A stretch of DNA of 64,000 bases from positions 806,001 to 870,000 of the forward strand of contig NZ_AP024895.1 in the NCBI RefSeq assembly GCF_024347055.1. Direction: 5' to 3'. Shown here piece by piece: positions 8,782 through 17,409 of the stretch (the stretch's first letter is position 1; every line of letters starts with the position of its first letter). Source of the stretch: Vibrio porteresiae DSM 19223 (GTDB lineage: Bacteria; Pseudomonadota; Gammaproteobacteria; Enterobacterales; Vibrionaceae). Below the pieces are notes generated by a model. It was not told where the DNA came from, did no database searches, and saw only the letters and a list, made by a program, of their open reading frames with translations. The position numbers and the translations under genes were made by a program.

Positions 8782-9092
8782 TTTCTCTTCTATCGCTACT
8801 CGACGTTATCAGTACTGAGCTCGGTTTGTTGCATTCATATACCCCCAAGGCATGAGCTTTAGTACGGTTAATCTTGTGACGGTTTCTCTACGCAACGGGA
8901 CATTTGGCACGTTACGAATAACTACCTATAGAGTGGGGATATGAGTCGATTTTCGATCATCAACCTAAGCAAGGTAGCGGAGTTAAATCAGAGTTAAGTC
9001 AGGACAATGCGAGAATAAACGAAGCCTGATAAATATGTTCAGGCTTCTGTGAAGTGGGTTCAATAACCTTTAGCGAGGAGTCATGGGTGTGT
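8782..9092. other. Intergenic stretch with a stem-loop
   Basis: No supportable gene. An inverted repeat GAAGCCTGA/TCAGGCTTC at 9021-9046 has no T tract on either side, so it is not a clear terminator, though it lies 3' of the DHH gene on the minus strand. The rest holds the upstream region of the minus-strand 168-aa gene. Confidence 0.4.
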
Positions 9093-10064
9093 TTAAAGCT
9101 GATCAGTTAATTGCTCAAGAAGATGGTCAATGTTTCGCATCGCGCTTGGATCATTGATTACACCGCCGGCCATATAGCGATGACCACCGCCAAAGCCGAT
9201 TTGTTGCTGATTAAGGAATTGCTTTAGCACTTGCCCCACATTAGTGTTGGCACACTCTGAACGCATTGAGAGATAGATTCTGCCATTTTCTTCACAGGCT
9301 AATAGCGTTATGTCGATTTCATCGATGGTCAGGAGAAAATCCCCCAGTACGCCCAACATGTTTTTCGGGCAATTAGGCAAAAAGCAACTGGCGATATTGC
9401 GTGTTTTGTTTAGTGAATCAATCAATGTATTGAAGTCTTTTAAATCGCGGTATTCCAATTGGTTGCGATAGATCTTATTGGCTAAGGAGAGATCAGCTTT
9501 GTTGCGTAGCGCTAACATAGCTCGCATATCTTCTAATACCATGCCGCGAGAGAACTGGTTGGTATCAAACATCATCCCCACCAGTAAGGCGGTAGCAATA
9601 TTGCCGGTCATTTCGATATTCAACGCTTGAAAGTATTCCACCATGATGGTCGCTGTTGCGCCAACATGAGGGCGAACATCGGCAAACCAGACGTGATCTG
9701 GTGCACTGACTTGATGATGGTCGATCACCGCGACTTCTAATCCGGGCATATCGGTGACGTTCTTTTCGCCAATACAACCATCAATGACGATGATTTTATC
9801 GTTCGGAGTGAGCGGAAGATGAGTGATGTGCTGAGCATCGATCTCCAGCCAATCCATCATGTTACGCAGTGAGATTCGATCGATGTAGCCATTGAAGGTG
9901 ATCTTGGCATCGTAACCTAATGTTTTTAAGAGATATTGCAAAGCAAATGCTGATGAAATGGCATCATGATCTGGGAAATCATGCGGTTGAATAATAACCC
10001 GTTGTTGTTTCGGTAATCGCTCTAAAAACGTAATAAATTGTTCTGCGGGGGACTTTTTTTCCAT
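9093..10064 (-). CDS. DHH-family phosphoesterase
   Basis: DHH/DHHA1 protein of the nanoRNase / pAp phosphatase type, hydrolysing short nucleotides or nucleotide phosphoesters with metal ions. Metal-binding motifs are visible in order: DFPDHDAISS (near residue 29), VIDGC, VIDHHQ, and the C-terminal DHHA1 signature GGGHRYMAGG. The frame is open to 10136, but MEKKSPAEQF at 10064, after a GAGAGA stretch, gives 323 aa and avoids a hydrophobic extra N-terminus. It is monocistronic. The substrate cannot be read from the sequence. Confidence 0.85.
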   Translation of the reverse strand: MEKKSPAEQFITFLERLPKQQRVIIQPHDFPDHDAISSAFALQYLLKTLGYDAKITFNGYIDRISLRNMMDWLEIDAQHITHLPLTPNDKIIVIDGCIGEKNVTDMPGLEVAVIDHHQVSAPDHVWFADVRPHVGATATIMVEYFQALNIEMTGNIATALLVGMMFDTNQFSRGMVLEDMRAMLALRNKADLSLANKIYRNQLEYRDLKDFNTLIDSLNKTRNIASCFLPNCPKNMLGVLGDFLLTIDEIDITLLACEENGRIYLSMRSECANTNVGQVLKQFLNQQQIGFGGGHRYMAGGVINDPSAMRNIDHLLEQLTDQL

Positions 10065-10277
10065 GACGACGTCTCTCTCTTTGGCGTTTAATAAAGACAC
10101 GATAACGACACACCAAATCTCATGCAGCCGACACATAGAAAAGGGGAACTAAACGAACAGGTAGCGAATCTAGCAAGAGTAACTGGTTGAAGTATCGCAG
10201 GTAATATACCCAAATCCCCCGTCCTTGGGGAGAGTGCAAAGCGTGCTCATGTCACAGGTCTGTTGATGCAAGGCAGA

Positions 10278-11327
10278 CTAAGGTTTAGGGCGCACGCTTT
10301 TGCGCCATTGAGCTCGCGCTGAGAAAGTGTAAGTTTCTGGCGGAGGAGTCTCTTCTGCTAGCCAAATTAAGCGCTTAACAATCGCTTGAGCCATCTCTTC
10401 TAAAGGCTGTTTGAAGGTGGTGAGCTGATAACTGTGCCAGCTGGCTTGTTCAATATCATCGAAGCCAATAACGCAAATGTCGTCAGGAATGGTTAAGGCA
10501 AATTCCTGCCTTGCCACATCCATAAAACCACAAGCAATCAAATCGGTCACACAAAAGACCCCATCAGGGCGTTTACGACCGGAGAGTAATTGGCGAGCGG
10601 CTTCCACGCCGGTTTGATACGCCGTTGGTCCCACTCTCAGTAAGGTGCAACTGTGTTGATGTTGTTCGGCTGCCTGAATAAAAAAACGTTCACGCGCGAG
10701 TAGACTCGGGGATTGATTGGTCGAGGAAATTACCGCCAATTGGCGGCATCCCGCTTCACTAAATAAGTAATGAGCATCTGCCATGATCGACTCGTAATCG
10801 ATCACAAAGTGATCGGCACCAGCGAACTGATCACCACGGTTGATCAAAATGACATGCTGGCCGCTATCAATACAAGTTTGCACATACTCGTTATCGGGAG
10901 TGCCAGAGAGAACGATAGTAGCAAACGCACGATAGTTGAGGGTCTGACTTAATGATTCATTGGTGCTTTCACGTCCCCCTGCGGTGTTGATGACCATCAC
11001 CGCTTTGCCTGCACGTTGCAGATTTTGGGTCAGAATATCTAAAAGACTCGCCTGAAAAGGTGCATTTAAGTTAGCACCTAAAATACACACTGGGCGACTT
11101 GAGTCTTTAGAGAGACTGCGGGCGAGATGGTTAACGTGATAATTAAGCGTCTTTGCCGCAGCGAGTACCTTTTCGCGAGTTTGTTCTGAGACACTTGCCC
11201 CAGGCGTAAAGGTACGTGAAACAGCAGAGCGCGACACGCCTGCAAGTTTGGCCACTTCGGCGGCGCTGGCCATAGCTTTCGTGGGCATGGTTTTCGCAGC
11301 CATAGTTTTCGCTAAAGACGCTTTCAT
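10278..11327 (-). CDS. LacI-family transcriptional regulator
   Basis: An N-terminal helix-turn-helix (ASAAEVAKLAGVSRSAVSR) and hinge are followed by a periplasmic-binding-like sensor domain, as in LacI/GalR proteins. It is the last gene of a six-gene operon, 30 bases after the phosphatase gene, and so probably controls that operon in response to its substrate or breakdown product. A GTG at 11339 is possible; ATG 11327 with GGGTGA upstream is preferred. The N-terminus has an odd repeated Lys-Thr-Met-Ala run coming from an imperfect 15-base repeat, so the true start could also be as late as residue 19. Confidence 0.88.
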   Translation of the reverse strand: MKASLAKTMAAKTMPTKAMASAAEVAKLAGVSRSAVSRTFTPGASVSEQTREKVLAAAKTLNYHVNHLARSLSKDSSRPVCILGANLNAPFQASLLDILTQNLQRAGKAVMVINTAGGRESTNESLSQTLNYRAFATIVLSGTPDNEYVQTCIDSGQHVILINRGDQFAGADHFVIDYESIMADAHYLFSEAGCRQLAVISSTNQSPSLLARERFFIQAAEQHQHSCTLLRVGPTAYQTGVEAARQLLSGRKRPDGVFCVTDLIACGFMDVARQEFALTIPDDICVIGFDDIEQASWHSYQLTTFKQPLEEMAQAIVKRLIWLAEETPPPETYTFSARAQWRKSVRPKP

Positions 11328-11357
11328 CGGTTTATTCACCCAATCTGTTTATATCAG

Positions 11358-11984
11358 TTAAATCAATTGCTGTGCACGCAGTAAGTTGTGCATTTTAACG
11401 GCTTGTTCTGCCAGTGATTTTAACTCTGGTTTTGGTGTCTCGTACCACTCATCAGGGGGAAGCTCACGGGTATCACGAATATGAGCAATGGCTGCATCCA
11501 GTGTCGGGTATTTTTCGGGGATCTCGAGATGCAAAAATAGCGCGACAATCGTGACTGAGCGGCTTCGTCCCCCGCGGCAGTTAACCAAAATGTTGCCTAG
11601 TTCGCGGTTCTTGTACGATGGTTTATGCGGAATTTGTTGAGCTAAAGCAGAGCGCATTAAGTAATAGCCAGCCAGTAGCATTTCAGGGCTATTTCCAGGC
11701 CCATCAATCAGGCCAAGTTTGTAATAGCGAACCGGGCCAGAACCAAATGCATTGGCCGTGTCACTCCATTTTCCGTCTAGCTCGTTGACCCAATCGATAT
11801 CGAGATTCACTGCGCAGTTGAGCACAATTTTAATATCCAGTTCTTTCAGCAACGTGACATTAGCAGTGCCTTCCGAGCCACCAATGTAGATATTGACGTG
11901 CCAATGAGGAATGTCACTTTCAATCAAACTGATCGGGGGACGAGGAAATTGTGGAGAAGGTTTATCGAGCATATCAGAATTCAT
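11358..11984 (-). CDS. Dual-specificity phosphatase-like protein
   Basis: 208-aa protein with a Cys-based phosphatase loop VNCRGGRSRSVT (near residue 134), fitting the Cx5R catalytic signature; the residue before Cys is Asn rather than the usual His. An upstream Asp in KLGLIDGPGN could be the general acid. DSP-like enzymes may act on phosphoproteins or on small phosphorylated sugars or inositols. Its place between an inositol-monophosphatase-family gene (12 bases upstream) and the LacI gene points to the small-molecule option, which is inference. Confidence 0.75.
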   Translation of the reverse strand: MNSDMLDKPSPQFPRPPISLIESDIPHWHVNIYIGGSEGTANVTLLKELDIKIVLNCAVNLDIDWVNELDGKWSDTANAFGSGPVRYYKLGLIDGPGNSPEMLLAGYYLMRSALAQQIPHKPSYKNRELGNILVNCRGGRSRSVTIVALFLHLEIPEKYPTLDAAIAHIRDTRELPPDEWYETPKPELKSLAEQAVKMHNLLRAQQLI

Positions 11985-11996
11985 AAATCTACCTGA

Positions 11997-12797
11997 TTAG
12001 TTAAATTGAATCGGAATTTCAACGGCTTGAGAAAGTGCTAATGCAACTTCTGGGGTAGCAGCGAAGATAGGTCCGCCTTGGGCAATGGCGGTATAGTTTT
12101 CAGGATAGGTACCTGTGTAGCCACCCGCTTCACGTACTAAAAGCAAACCTGCAAGGCAGTCCCAAGCGTTCATGTGCAGTTCGGCGTAGCCATCTGTTCT
12201 GCCTTCTGCTACCCAAGCCAGAGCAAGCGCGCCTGAAGCACCGCGCCGGATATTGGTGCCTAAATCGAGGAGATTTTTAACCACATCCAGATAACGACTT
12301 TGTGGTACACGTTTTGACCAGCCCAATTCAAATGAGGTGCTATCGAGAGAATGGGTCTGGGACACATGGATCGGACGCTGATTTTTGCGGGCGTATTGAC
12401 CTTTGCGGGCGATATAAAGCTCTTCTGTCGCTGGGTTATAAATAGCACCCAGCTCAGTTTCTCCCTCAGAGACAATCGCGATGGAAACACAAAAGTGGCC
12501 AATACCGCGAGCATAGTTTGCAGTACCGTCAATTGGGTCAATCACCCACAGGTATTCGCACTGGTCATCAAAACCGCCCGTCTCTTCACCAAAAATACCG
12601 TCGAGAGGAAATTGCTGGTGGATAACGTCGTTTAAGTAATGTTCGACCAAGCCATCGGCTTCGGTTAAAAAGTCTTGTTTGTCTTTCAGCGTAAACTCTT
12701 CAGGCGAGCGCTGATGAAAATGACTTAATGCCAGTAATCCGGCTTTAACAATGTGAGTTTTTAATGCGGCTTCACGCAGTTCTAACGCTTGATTCAA
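11997..12797 (-). CDS. Inositol monophosphatase family enzyme
   Basis: A Mg2+/Li+-sensitive phosphatase fold: GEETGG (first metal-ligand Glu), DPIDGTANY and the C-terminal WDCLAGLLLVREAGG are all present. The family removes phosphate from inositol phosphates, sugar phosphates or pAp. Start uncertain: TTG 12797 has AGGA eight bases upstream; the GTG at 12824 lies within a hairpin and is less likely. In the operon it follows the binding-protein gene and precedes the second phosphatase, fitting breakdown of an imported phosphorylated compound. Confidence 0.87.
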   Translation of the reverse strand: MNQALELREAALKTHIVKAGLLALSHFHQRSPEEFTLKDKQDFLTEADGLVEHYLNDVIHQQFPLDGIFGEETGGFDDQCEYLWVIDPIDGTANYARGIGHFCVSIAIVSEGETELGAIYNPATEELYIARKGQYARKNQRPIHVSQTHSLDSTSFELGWSKRVPQSRYLDVVKNLLDLGTNIRRGASGALALAWVAEGRTDGYAELHMNAWDCLAGLLLVREAGGYTGTYPENYTAIAQGGPIFAATPEVALALSQAVEIPIQFN

Positions 12798-12811
12798 TTC
12801 GGTTGTCCTAG

Positions 12812-12838
12812 TAGCGAAGCACACGAGGTGCTTTGCTA
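12812..12838 (-). promoter_or_regulatory. Intercistronic stem-loop after the binding-protein gene
   Basis: An 11-bp stem (TAGCGAAGCAC with GTGCTTTGCTA, one mismatch) and a 5-base loop between the binding-protein and phosphatase genes, without a T tract. Such hairpins often stabilise the upstream message so the binding protein is made in excess. Confidence 0.55.
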
Positions 12839-12894
12839 GTGTTATGCGATTTGATGGGGAATTGTCCCCATCATTAGTTAACTATGTCAGCGGG

Positions 12895-14007
12895 TTACTT
12901 GTGGTAACTCAAATTCCATAGGTCTTGCCAATCTTGACGAGTTTGCCAATCGCTCTGTGCGGTAGAGGTTTGGTACCCCATGATCTCTTTACGATAATTG
13001 GCAATACCAGAAGGTTCATTTTTAGGTAGATCCACCTGATTATTGGTCGACATCTTGCCGTCGACTGCTTGTGGAGCAATACCTTCTGAGGTCAGCATGT
13101 AGTGGATAAAGAGCTTGGCACTATTTGGACTATGGGTGCCTTTAGCAATCAAACCTAAACTTGGGTAGCTCCAGCCAGAGAAAGGCTTCACCCCATGACA
13201 TAAGCCCAGTTTCATGCCATCTTTGTTATCACGAAACTTCGCCGTACTAATCAGCCCAACGAAACTCTCTTTGACATCGGGTGCGCCAATCGCTTGGGCA
13301 GCATCGCTATCAGAATGCGTCAAAAGGGGACCATTTTCTGCCAATGCTTGCACAAAAGCAGCGGTGGCCGAGCTTTCGTCAGTTTGCAGTGGCTTGCCAA
13401 ATTCTTGTTGATAAGCAAGAGCGACTTCTTTGTCGTAGTGCGTTGCCATTTGATTAAACCAGTCGGTGTAAGACGGTTTGCTTAGCGGGTCTTGCATGGC
13501 TACTTTGCCGCGCCATTTAGGCTCGGTTAATTGCCAAATATTGGTGATAGGGCATTCGCTGTATTGTGCCGTGTTATAAGCCCACACGTTAGGTGCGAGC
13601 ACCACGGTTAATGGGTCTTGGTAGCTGGCATCAATGCTGCTTTTTAGATCGGCAGGCGTCCAACTGTAAACATACCCTTTTGCCAGCAGCTGTTGTGTCC
13701 CCGCTGGCGCATCAGCAAGAAAAGCTACGTCGGCTTGTACATTGCCTGCCTGTGCTTCACGGGAGATGATTTCAAGAATCTGTGGTGCCTTAGCCTTGAT
13801 TCCAACCGCTTTAACGCCATATTTTTCGCTAAATGCTTTGGCTTGCTTAAGAATTTTGCCAGTGGAATCGTAAACCGTAATGGGTGCTTCTTGCTGCGCT
13901 GCATGGATCAGCTGCTGCAAATCAAATGAATCTGCCGCCATCGCGGAGCTAACACCACCCAATAGCAGTGGCAAAGTAACCAAGTGGCGAGTAAGCGAAT
14001 GTTTCAT
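12895..14007 (-). CDS. ABC transporter periplasmic binding protein (Fbp/AfuA-like)
   Basis: Mature protein begins after a clear signal peptide (MKHSLTRHLVTLPLLLGGVSSAMAA). The fold class is the ferric/phosphosugar/thiamine-type extracellular binding protein: ITVYDSTGKILKQAKAFSEK near the N-terminus and KWRGKVAMQDP in the middle. ATG 14007 has AGGA upstream and gives 370 aa; the longer frame to 14079 overlaps the ATPase gene. Annotation pipelines often call this class iron(III)-binding, but two neighbouring phosphatase genes point to a phosphorylated organic solute. Substrate unproven. Confidence 0.82.
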   Translation of the reverse strand: MKHSLTRHLVTLPLLLGGVSSAMAADSFDLQQLIHAAQQEAPITVYDSTGKILKQAKAFSEKYGVKAVGIKAKAPQILEIISREAQAGNVQADVAFLADAPAGTQQLLAKGYVYSWTPADLKSSIDASYQDPLTVVLAPNVWAYNTAQYSECPITNIWQLTEPKWRGKVAMQDPLSKPSYTDWFNQMATHYDKEVALAYQQEFGKPLQTDESSATAAFVQALAENGPLLTHSDSDAAQAIGAPDVKESFVGLISTAKFRDNKDGMKLGLCHGVKPFSGWSYPSLGLIAKGTHSPNSAKLFIHYMLTSEGIAPQAVDGKMSTNNQVDLPKNEPSGIANYRKEIMGYQTSTAQSDWQTRQDWQDLWNLSYHK

Positions 14008-14017
14008 GGGAATAATC

Positions 14018-15196
14018 CTATAGTTGTAACGTCGAAAAGGACGAGCGTTCACTCGACAGACGATGAGACGTTTCAGCATTTGAATAAGAGCAAGCGGCAG
14101 TCGTTGGCTGATTGCTGGTTTGAATAGGGAGCAAATTTAAGCGCTTTCCTTGGTGATCAAAGCCATGCAAAGCATCAAGAGGAAGTTGGCAGTGAACCTC
14201 TTGGCGCAGTGCCCAGCGGGGTTTAATTTGTGTGGAGTGAGTTAAAGTGACATCACCAGATTGCAGCTCAATCACCCAGCTTCCTCCGGTTGGGATAATA
14301 TTGGTCACCGTTGCAGGAAAGCCTGTTGGATCATCGTTGATGACAATAGACTCTGGTCGAACTCCCAGCTTAACCAAGTTGTCTTGGCGCACCATTAAAG
14401 GGGCTAGATAGTGACCTAATGCACTTTGGCAAAAGGTACGCGGCTCGAGCCAATTGATGCGTGGGTTGCCGATAAACTGAGCGACAAATGGATTGGCTGG
14501 CTGAGCGTAGATCTCATCTGGCGTACCAACTTGTTGAATCTCGCCTTCACTCATTACTGCTATACGTGTTGCGAGCGTCATGGCTTCCCATTGGTCGTGA
14601 CTGACGAACACAATGGTTGTGCCGAAAGTTTCATGAATGCGGCGTAGTTCAGAGCGCATCTCTAGGCGTAAGGCTGCATCGAGATTCGACAAAGGCTCAT
14701 CCAGGAGTAGAACCTTGGGGTTGACGGCGAGCATGCGAGCCAGAGCGACACGTTGCTGCTGACCACCAGAGAGTTGGGATGGATAGCGTTTGGCATATTG
14801 GGCAATTCGCAGTTTTTCCATCACTTCTTGGCAGCGCTGTTCTCGCTCTTGCGGCGGTACTTTTTGCAGACGTAAACCGAAATCCACATTACGCTCAACG
14901 GTCATATGTGGCCAAAGTGCATAGCTTTGGAACACCAAGCCAATACCACGTTGTTCTGGTGGAACAAATTGCGCATCACTTACGGAGTCAACCAGTTGGT
15001 CACCAATTTGGATTGAGCCACCTGAAGCGCTTTCAATTCCTGCGATCATGCGCAGCATGGTGGTTTTTCCACAGCCCGATGGGCCAAGTAAGCACATAAA
15101 CTCACCGTCTTGCACAGTCAAATCAATGCCTTTGACTGCGGCACTTTGACTACCTGGGTAGTGCTTGACGAGTTTTGATAGGGTAATCGTTGGCAT
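14018..15196 (-). CDS. ABC transporter ATP-binding protein
   Basis: Energises import through the adjacent fused permease. Walker A GPSGCGKTT (near residue 38), ABC signature LSGGQQQRVALAR, Walker B VLLLDEPLSNLDA and the H-loop VSHDQ are all intact. After about residue 235 there is a TOBE-like regulatory domain, as in the PotA/FbpC/MalK group. It starts one base after the permease stop region and ends 10 bases before the binding-protein ATG, so the three are translated from one message. Confidence 0.93.
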   Translation of the reverse strand: MPTITLSKLVKHYPGSQSAAVKGIDLTVQDGEFMCLLGPSGCGKTTMLRMIAGIESASGGSIQIGDQLVDSVSDAQFVPPEQRGIGLVFQSYALWPHMTVERNVDFGLRLQKVPPQEREQRCQEVMEKLRIAQYAKRYPSQLSGGQQQRVALARMLAVNPKVLLLDEPLSNLDAALRLEMRSELRRIHETFGTTIVFVSHDQWEAMTLATRIAVMSEGEIQQVGTPDEIYAQPANPFVAQFIGNPRINWLEPRTFCQSALGHYLAPLMVRQDNLVKLGVRPESIVINDDPTGFPATVTNIIPTGGSWVIELQSGDVTLTHSTQIKPRWALRQEVHCQLPLDALHGFDHQGKRLNLLPIQTSNQPTTAACSYSNAETSHRLSSERSSFSTLQL

Positions 15197-15197
15197 A

Positions 15198-17015
15198 TTA
15201 GCTCTCCAATCCTTGTGCTAAACCGGTTCCGGAAATTTTCTGGATAAGCACAGTGCCAGACCAAGCCAAGAGTGCGATCATCAAGACCACAGCATTAGCA
15301 GCTTGCTCATAGTTGTAATCGATAAGACGTAATGAATAGGTTGTGAGTACGTCGGTGGCGGGAATGGCCAAGATGATAAATAAGCTCACTCCTTTAATGC
15401 CGGAAATGAACGGCAATACAATCCCAGTAATCAGTGGTCCCGCTTGAATGGGAATCACGATACGAGTTAAACGGGTAAACCATCCAGCTCCGGCAATGCG
15501 TGCCGCTTCTTCTGCTTCTTTACCCAGTTGGGTCATGGCAGCAATGCCAGAGCGGCTCGCAAAGGGCATTTTCTCGGCGACGAGCGCGATGATCAGTAAC
15601 GCCGGTGTGCCATACAGGGCAGGAATAGGACCACGCGCGACAGCAAACAGTGAAAGAAACGCTGCCGCAAAGGCAATGCCAGGAACCAAATAAGGCATGA
15701 AGGTGATTTGACGTAAAAACTGGCTGACCCAACGAATATTGACGCGCAGCACGGCGTAGCCAACCAAGAGTCCCAAAATGCCAGAACAAATGGAGGCAGT
15801 GCCAACGATCACGACAGTGTTCCAAGCGGCTTGCCAAAATTCTGGAGCGAATAAAATGCCGCTTTTCATGGCGATGGTATCGAGGTTATGACCAATCCAG
15901 TAATCGAGGGTAAAGTTGCTCCACGTAAATCGTCCCGGCAGAATCATGACTGTGGATAAGAACAGCGTCAGCAAGGGAAGAACAACGCCAATCGCAACAA
16001 AGGCTGTGGCGATGGTGGCGGCAGAAAAGCGCCACTGGCCTAATGCTCGAATTCGGCTTTGACTACCTTTGCCGCCAACAGTCACGAACCGGCGTGCTTC
16101 TTTCATCATACGAGTATCGATTAATAGGGTAATGATACCAATCAGCATGATGACACCGGCGATGACTGCGGCAACGCCAGTCTGGCGAGAGTCGAGTGAG
16201 CGATATAGGCCTGTGGCTAATGTGTCGTAACGTACTGGCAAACCTAAAATATAAGGCACGGCAAACTCACCAATACAGTCGGCAAAAATCAACAAAGCCG
16301 AGGAGAGTAAGGCTGGACGTACGAGAGGAAAAACAATCGCTAAGGCAATTTTGTTGGGCTTGGCACCAAGGATGCGGGCGCAATCTTCGAGCTGACCATC
16401 AAGGCGACGCAGGGCGTTACCGACGATCAAAATAACCAGTGGCGTATAGTGAATCACCAAAATGACTACGATAGGAAAATAGCCATAAGCGAGCCAGTTT
16501 GGCGTATGGATACCCATGGCTTCCAGCCATCCCGGTTGACCACCGATAGTGCGGTTTTTAAAAATGGTGGTCCAAGCTAAAGCGAAGGTCCAAGTAGGTA
16601 GCATGAAAGGAACCACTAGGGCATTAGCGAACCATTTTCTTCCTACCATATCGGTACGGTTAACTAACCAAGCTAGGGTAACACCTAGTAGAACGGCAAG
16701 AACAACGGTGGTTAAGGCGATAGCAATGGTATGGGCAAGTGGTGTCCAAAGCAGTAACTCAGACATGCGCGACATCAGAGTGCGCACGAAGTAGTAGCTT
16801 GTGATGCTGCCTTCTGCGGAATGCACACGTGTGCTGTCACCGACTTGTACTATAAAAGAGTCGGTCAATATAGAAAGAACCGGTGCCAAAATAAGATAGG
16901 CAAAGAACAGCGCTAAAATCAGGCCGAGAATATTCGCAGGCTCATGGCGTGCGAGGGTCAGTTTGCGGTTCAATGAACGCCACAGCGAAGGTTGCTGTGC
17001 TAGTAAAGGTTCCAA
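15198..17015 (-). CDS. ABC transporter permease, two fused membrane domains
   Basis: Integral inner-membrane protein with about 12 predicted helices and two BPD_transp_1 domains in one chain. Each half has its own EAA coupling loop (LEDCARILGA in the first, AEEAARIAGA in the second), the layout of FbpB/AfuB permeases. The frame is open to 17090, but TTG 17015 has AAGGGA upstream and leaves room for a promoter at 17049-17082; the 17090 start would translate through it. This is the first gene of the six-gene operon. Confidence 0.9.
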   Translation of the reverse strand: MEPLLAQQPSLWRSLNRKLTLARHEPANILGLILALFFAYLILAPVLSILTDSFIVQVGDSTRVHSAEGSITSYYFVRTLMSRMSELLLWTPLAHTIAIALTTVVLAVLLGVTLAWLVNRTDMVGRKWFANALVVPFMLPTWTFALAWTTIFKNRTIGGQPGWLEAMGIHTPNWLAYGYFPIVVILVIHYTPLVILIVGNALRRLDGQLEDCARILGAKPNKIALAIVFPLVRPALLSSALLIFADCIGEFAVPYILGLPVRYDTLATGLYRSLDSRQTGVAAVIAGVIMLIGIITLLIDTRMMKEARRFVTVGGKGSQSRIRALGQWRFSAATIATAFVAIGVVLPLLTLFLSTVMILPGRFTWSNFTLDYWIGHNLDTIAMKSGILFAPEFWQAAWNTVVIVGTASICSGILGLLVGYAVLRVNIRWVSQFLRQITFMPYLVPGIAFAAAFLSLFAVARGPIPALYGTPALLIIALVAEKMPFASRSGIAAMTQLGKEAEEAARIAGAGWFTRLTRIVIPIQAGPLITGIVLPFISGIKGVSLFIILAIPATDVLTTYSLRLIDYNYEQAANAVVLMIALLAWSGTVLIQKISGTGLAQGLES

Positions 17016-17048
17016 AATCCATCCCTTATTATCAAAAGGTATGGCGTC

Positions 17049-17082
17049 AATATAGAAATGGACTGTGACAGTCTGGTTACGC
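17049..17082 (-). promoter_or_regulatory. Possible PhoB-type promoter of the phospho-solute operon
   Basis: On the minus strand GCGTAAC-N4-CTGTCAC (17065-17082) resembles a Pho box: the second half is a full match and the first about 4 of 7. It ends 10 bases before TATATT (17049-17054), the spacing used at PhoB-activated promoters. Start of transcription would be near 17042, ahead of TTG 17015. Confidence 0.35.
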
Positions 17083-17172
17083 TTTTGCACCTATGTGCAA
17101 AACTTCATCAAACTGTCATCTTGGATCTTTTTATTAACATTTGCAGCAGAGCGTAACGATTTTTAGGCAATA

Positions 17173-17198
17173 AAAAAGCAGCATCACTGCTGCTTTTT
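17173..17198 (-). terminator. Terminator of tRNA-Arg
   Basis: AAAAAGCAGCA/TGCTGCTTTTT stem with a 4-base loop, T6 on the minus strand, directly 3' of tRNA-Arg. It also insulates the ABC operon from upstream transcription. Confidence 0.85.
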
Positions 17199-17203
17199 GA
17201 ATC

Positions 17204-17279
17204 TGGCGTCCCCTGCGAGATTTGAACTCACGTCTAAGACTTAGGAGGTCCTTGTTCTATCCGGCTGAACTAAGGGGAC
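17204..17279 (-). tRNA. tRNA-Arg (anticodon CCT)
   Basis: 76 bases including encoded CCA. The acceptor stem GTCCCCT/AGGGGAC pairs fully and the anticodon loop CTCCTAA gives CCT, reading AGG. It corresponds to argW of E. coli. Confidence 0.95.
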
Positions 17280-17409
17280 AAATGGTGGAGAGGAATTGTA
17301 TACCAATTCCTCTTAGGGGTGAACCTAGTTGCGCTTTAACTGATTGTAATTTGTGCAGAATGCCGCTGATTAATGATGGCTGTTATCCGCAGGTTGAATA
17401 CTGACAGGT

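Noticed and set aside
10137..10277. Insertion-sequence remnant near 10200 (ATATACCCAAATCCCCC region)
   Set aside because: Short common vibrio intergenic sequence; no inverted ends, target duplication or transposase.
12895..17015. Plain iron(III) transporter annotation
   Set aside because: The fold class fits, but two phosphatases and a LacI regulator in the same operon and no Fur-box-like sequence seen upstream make iron a poor guess.
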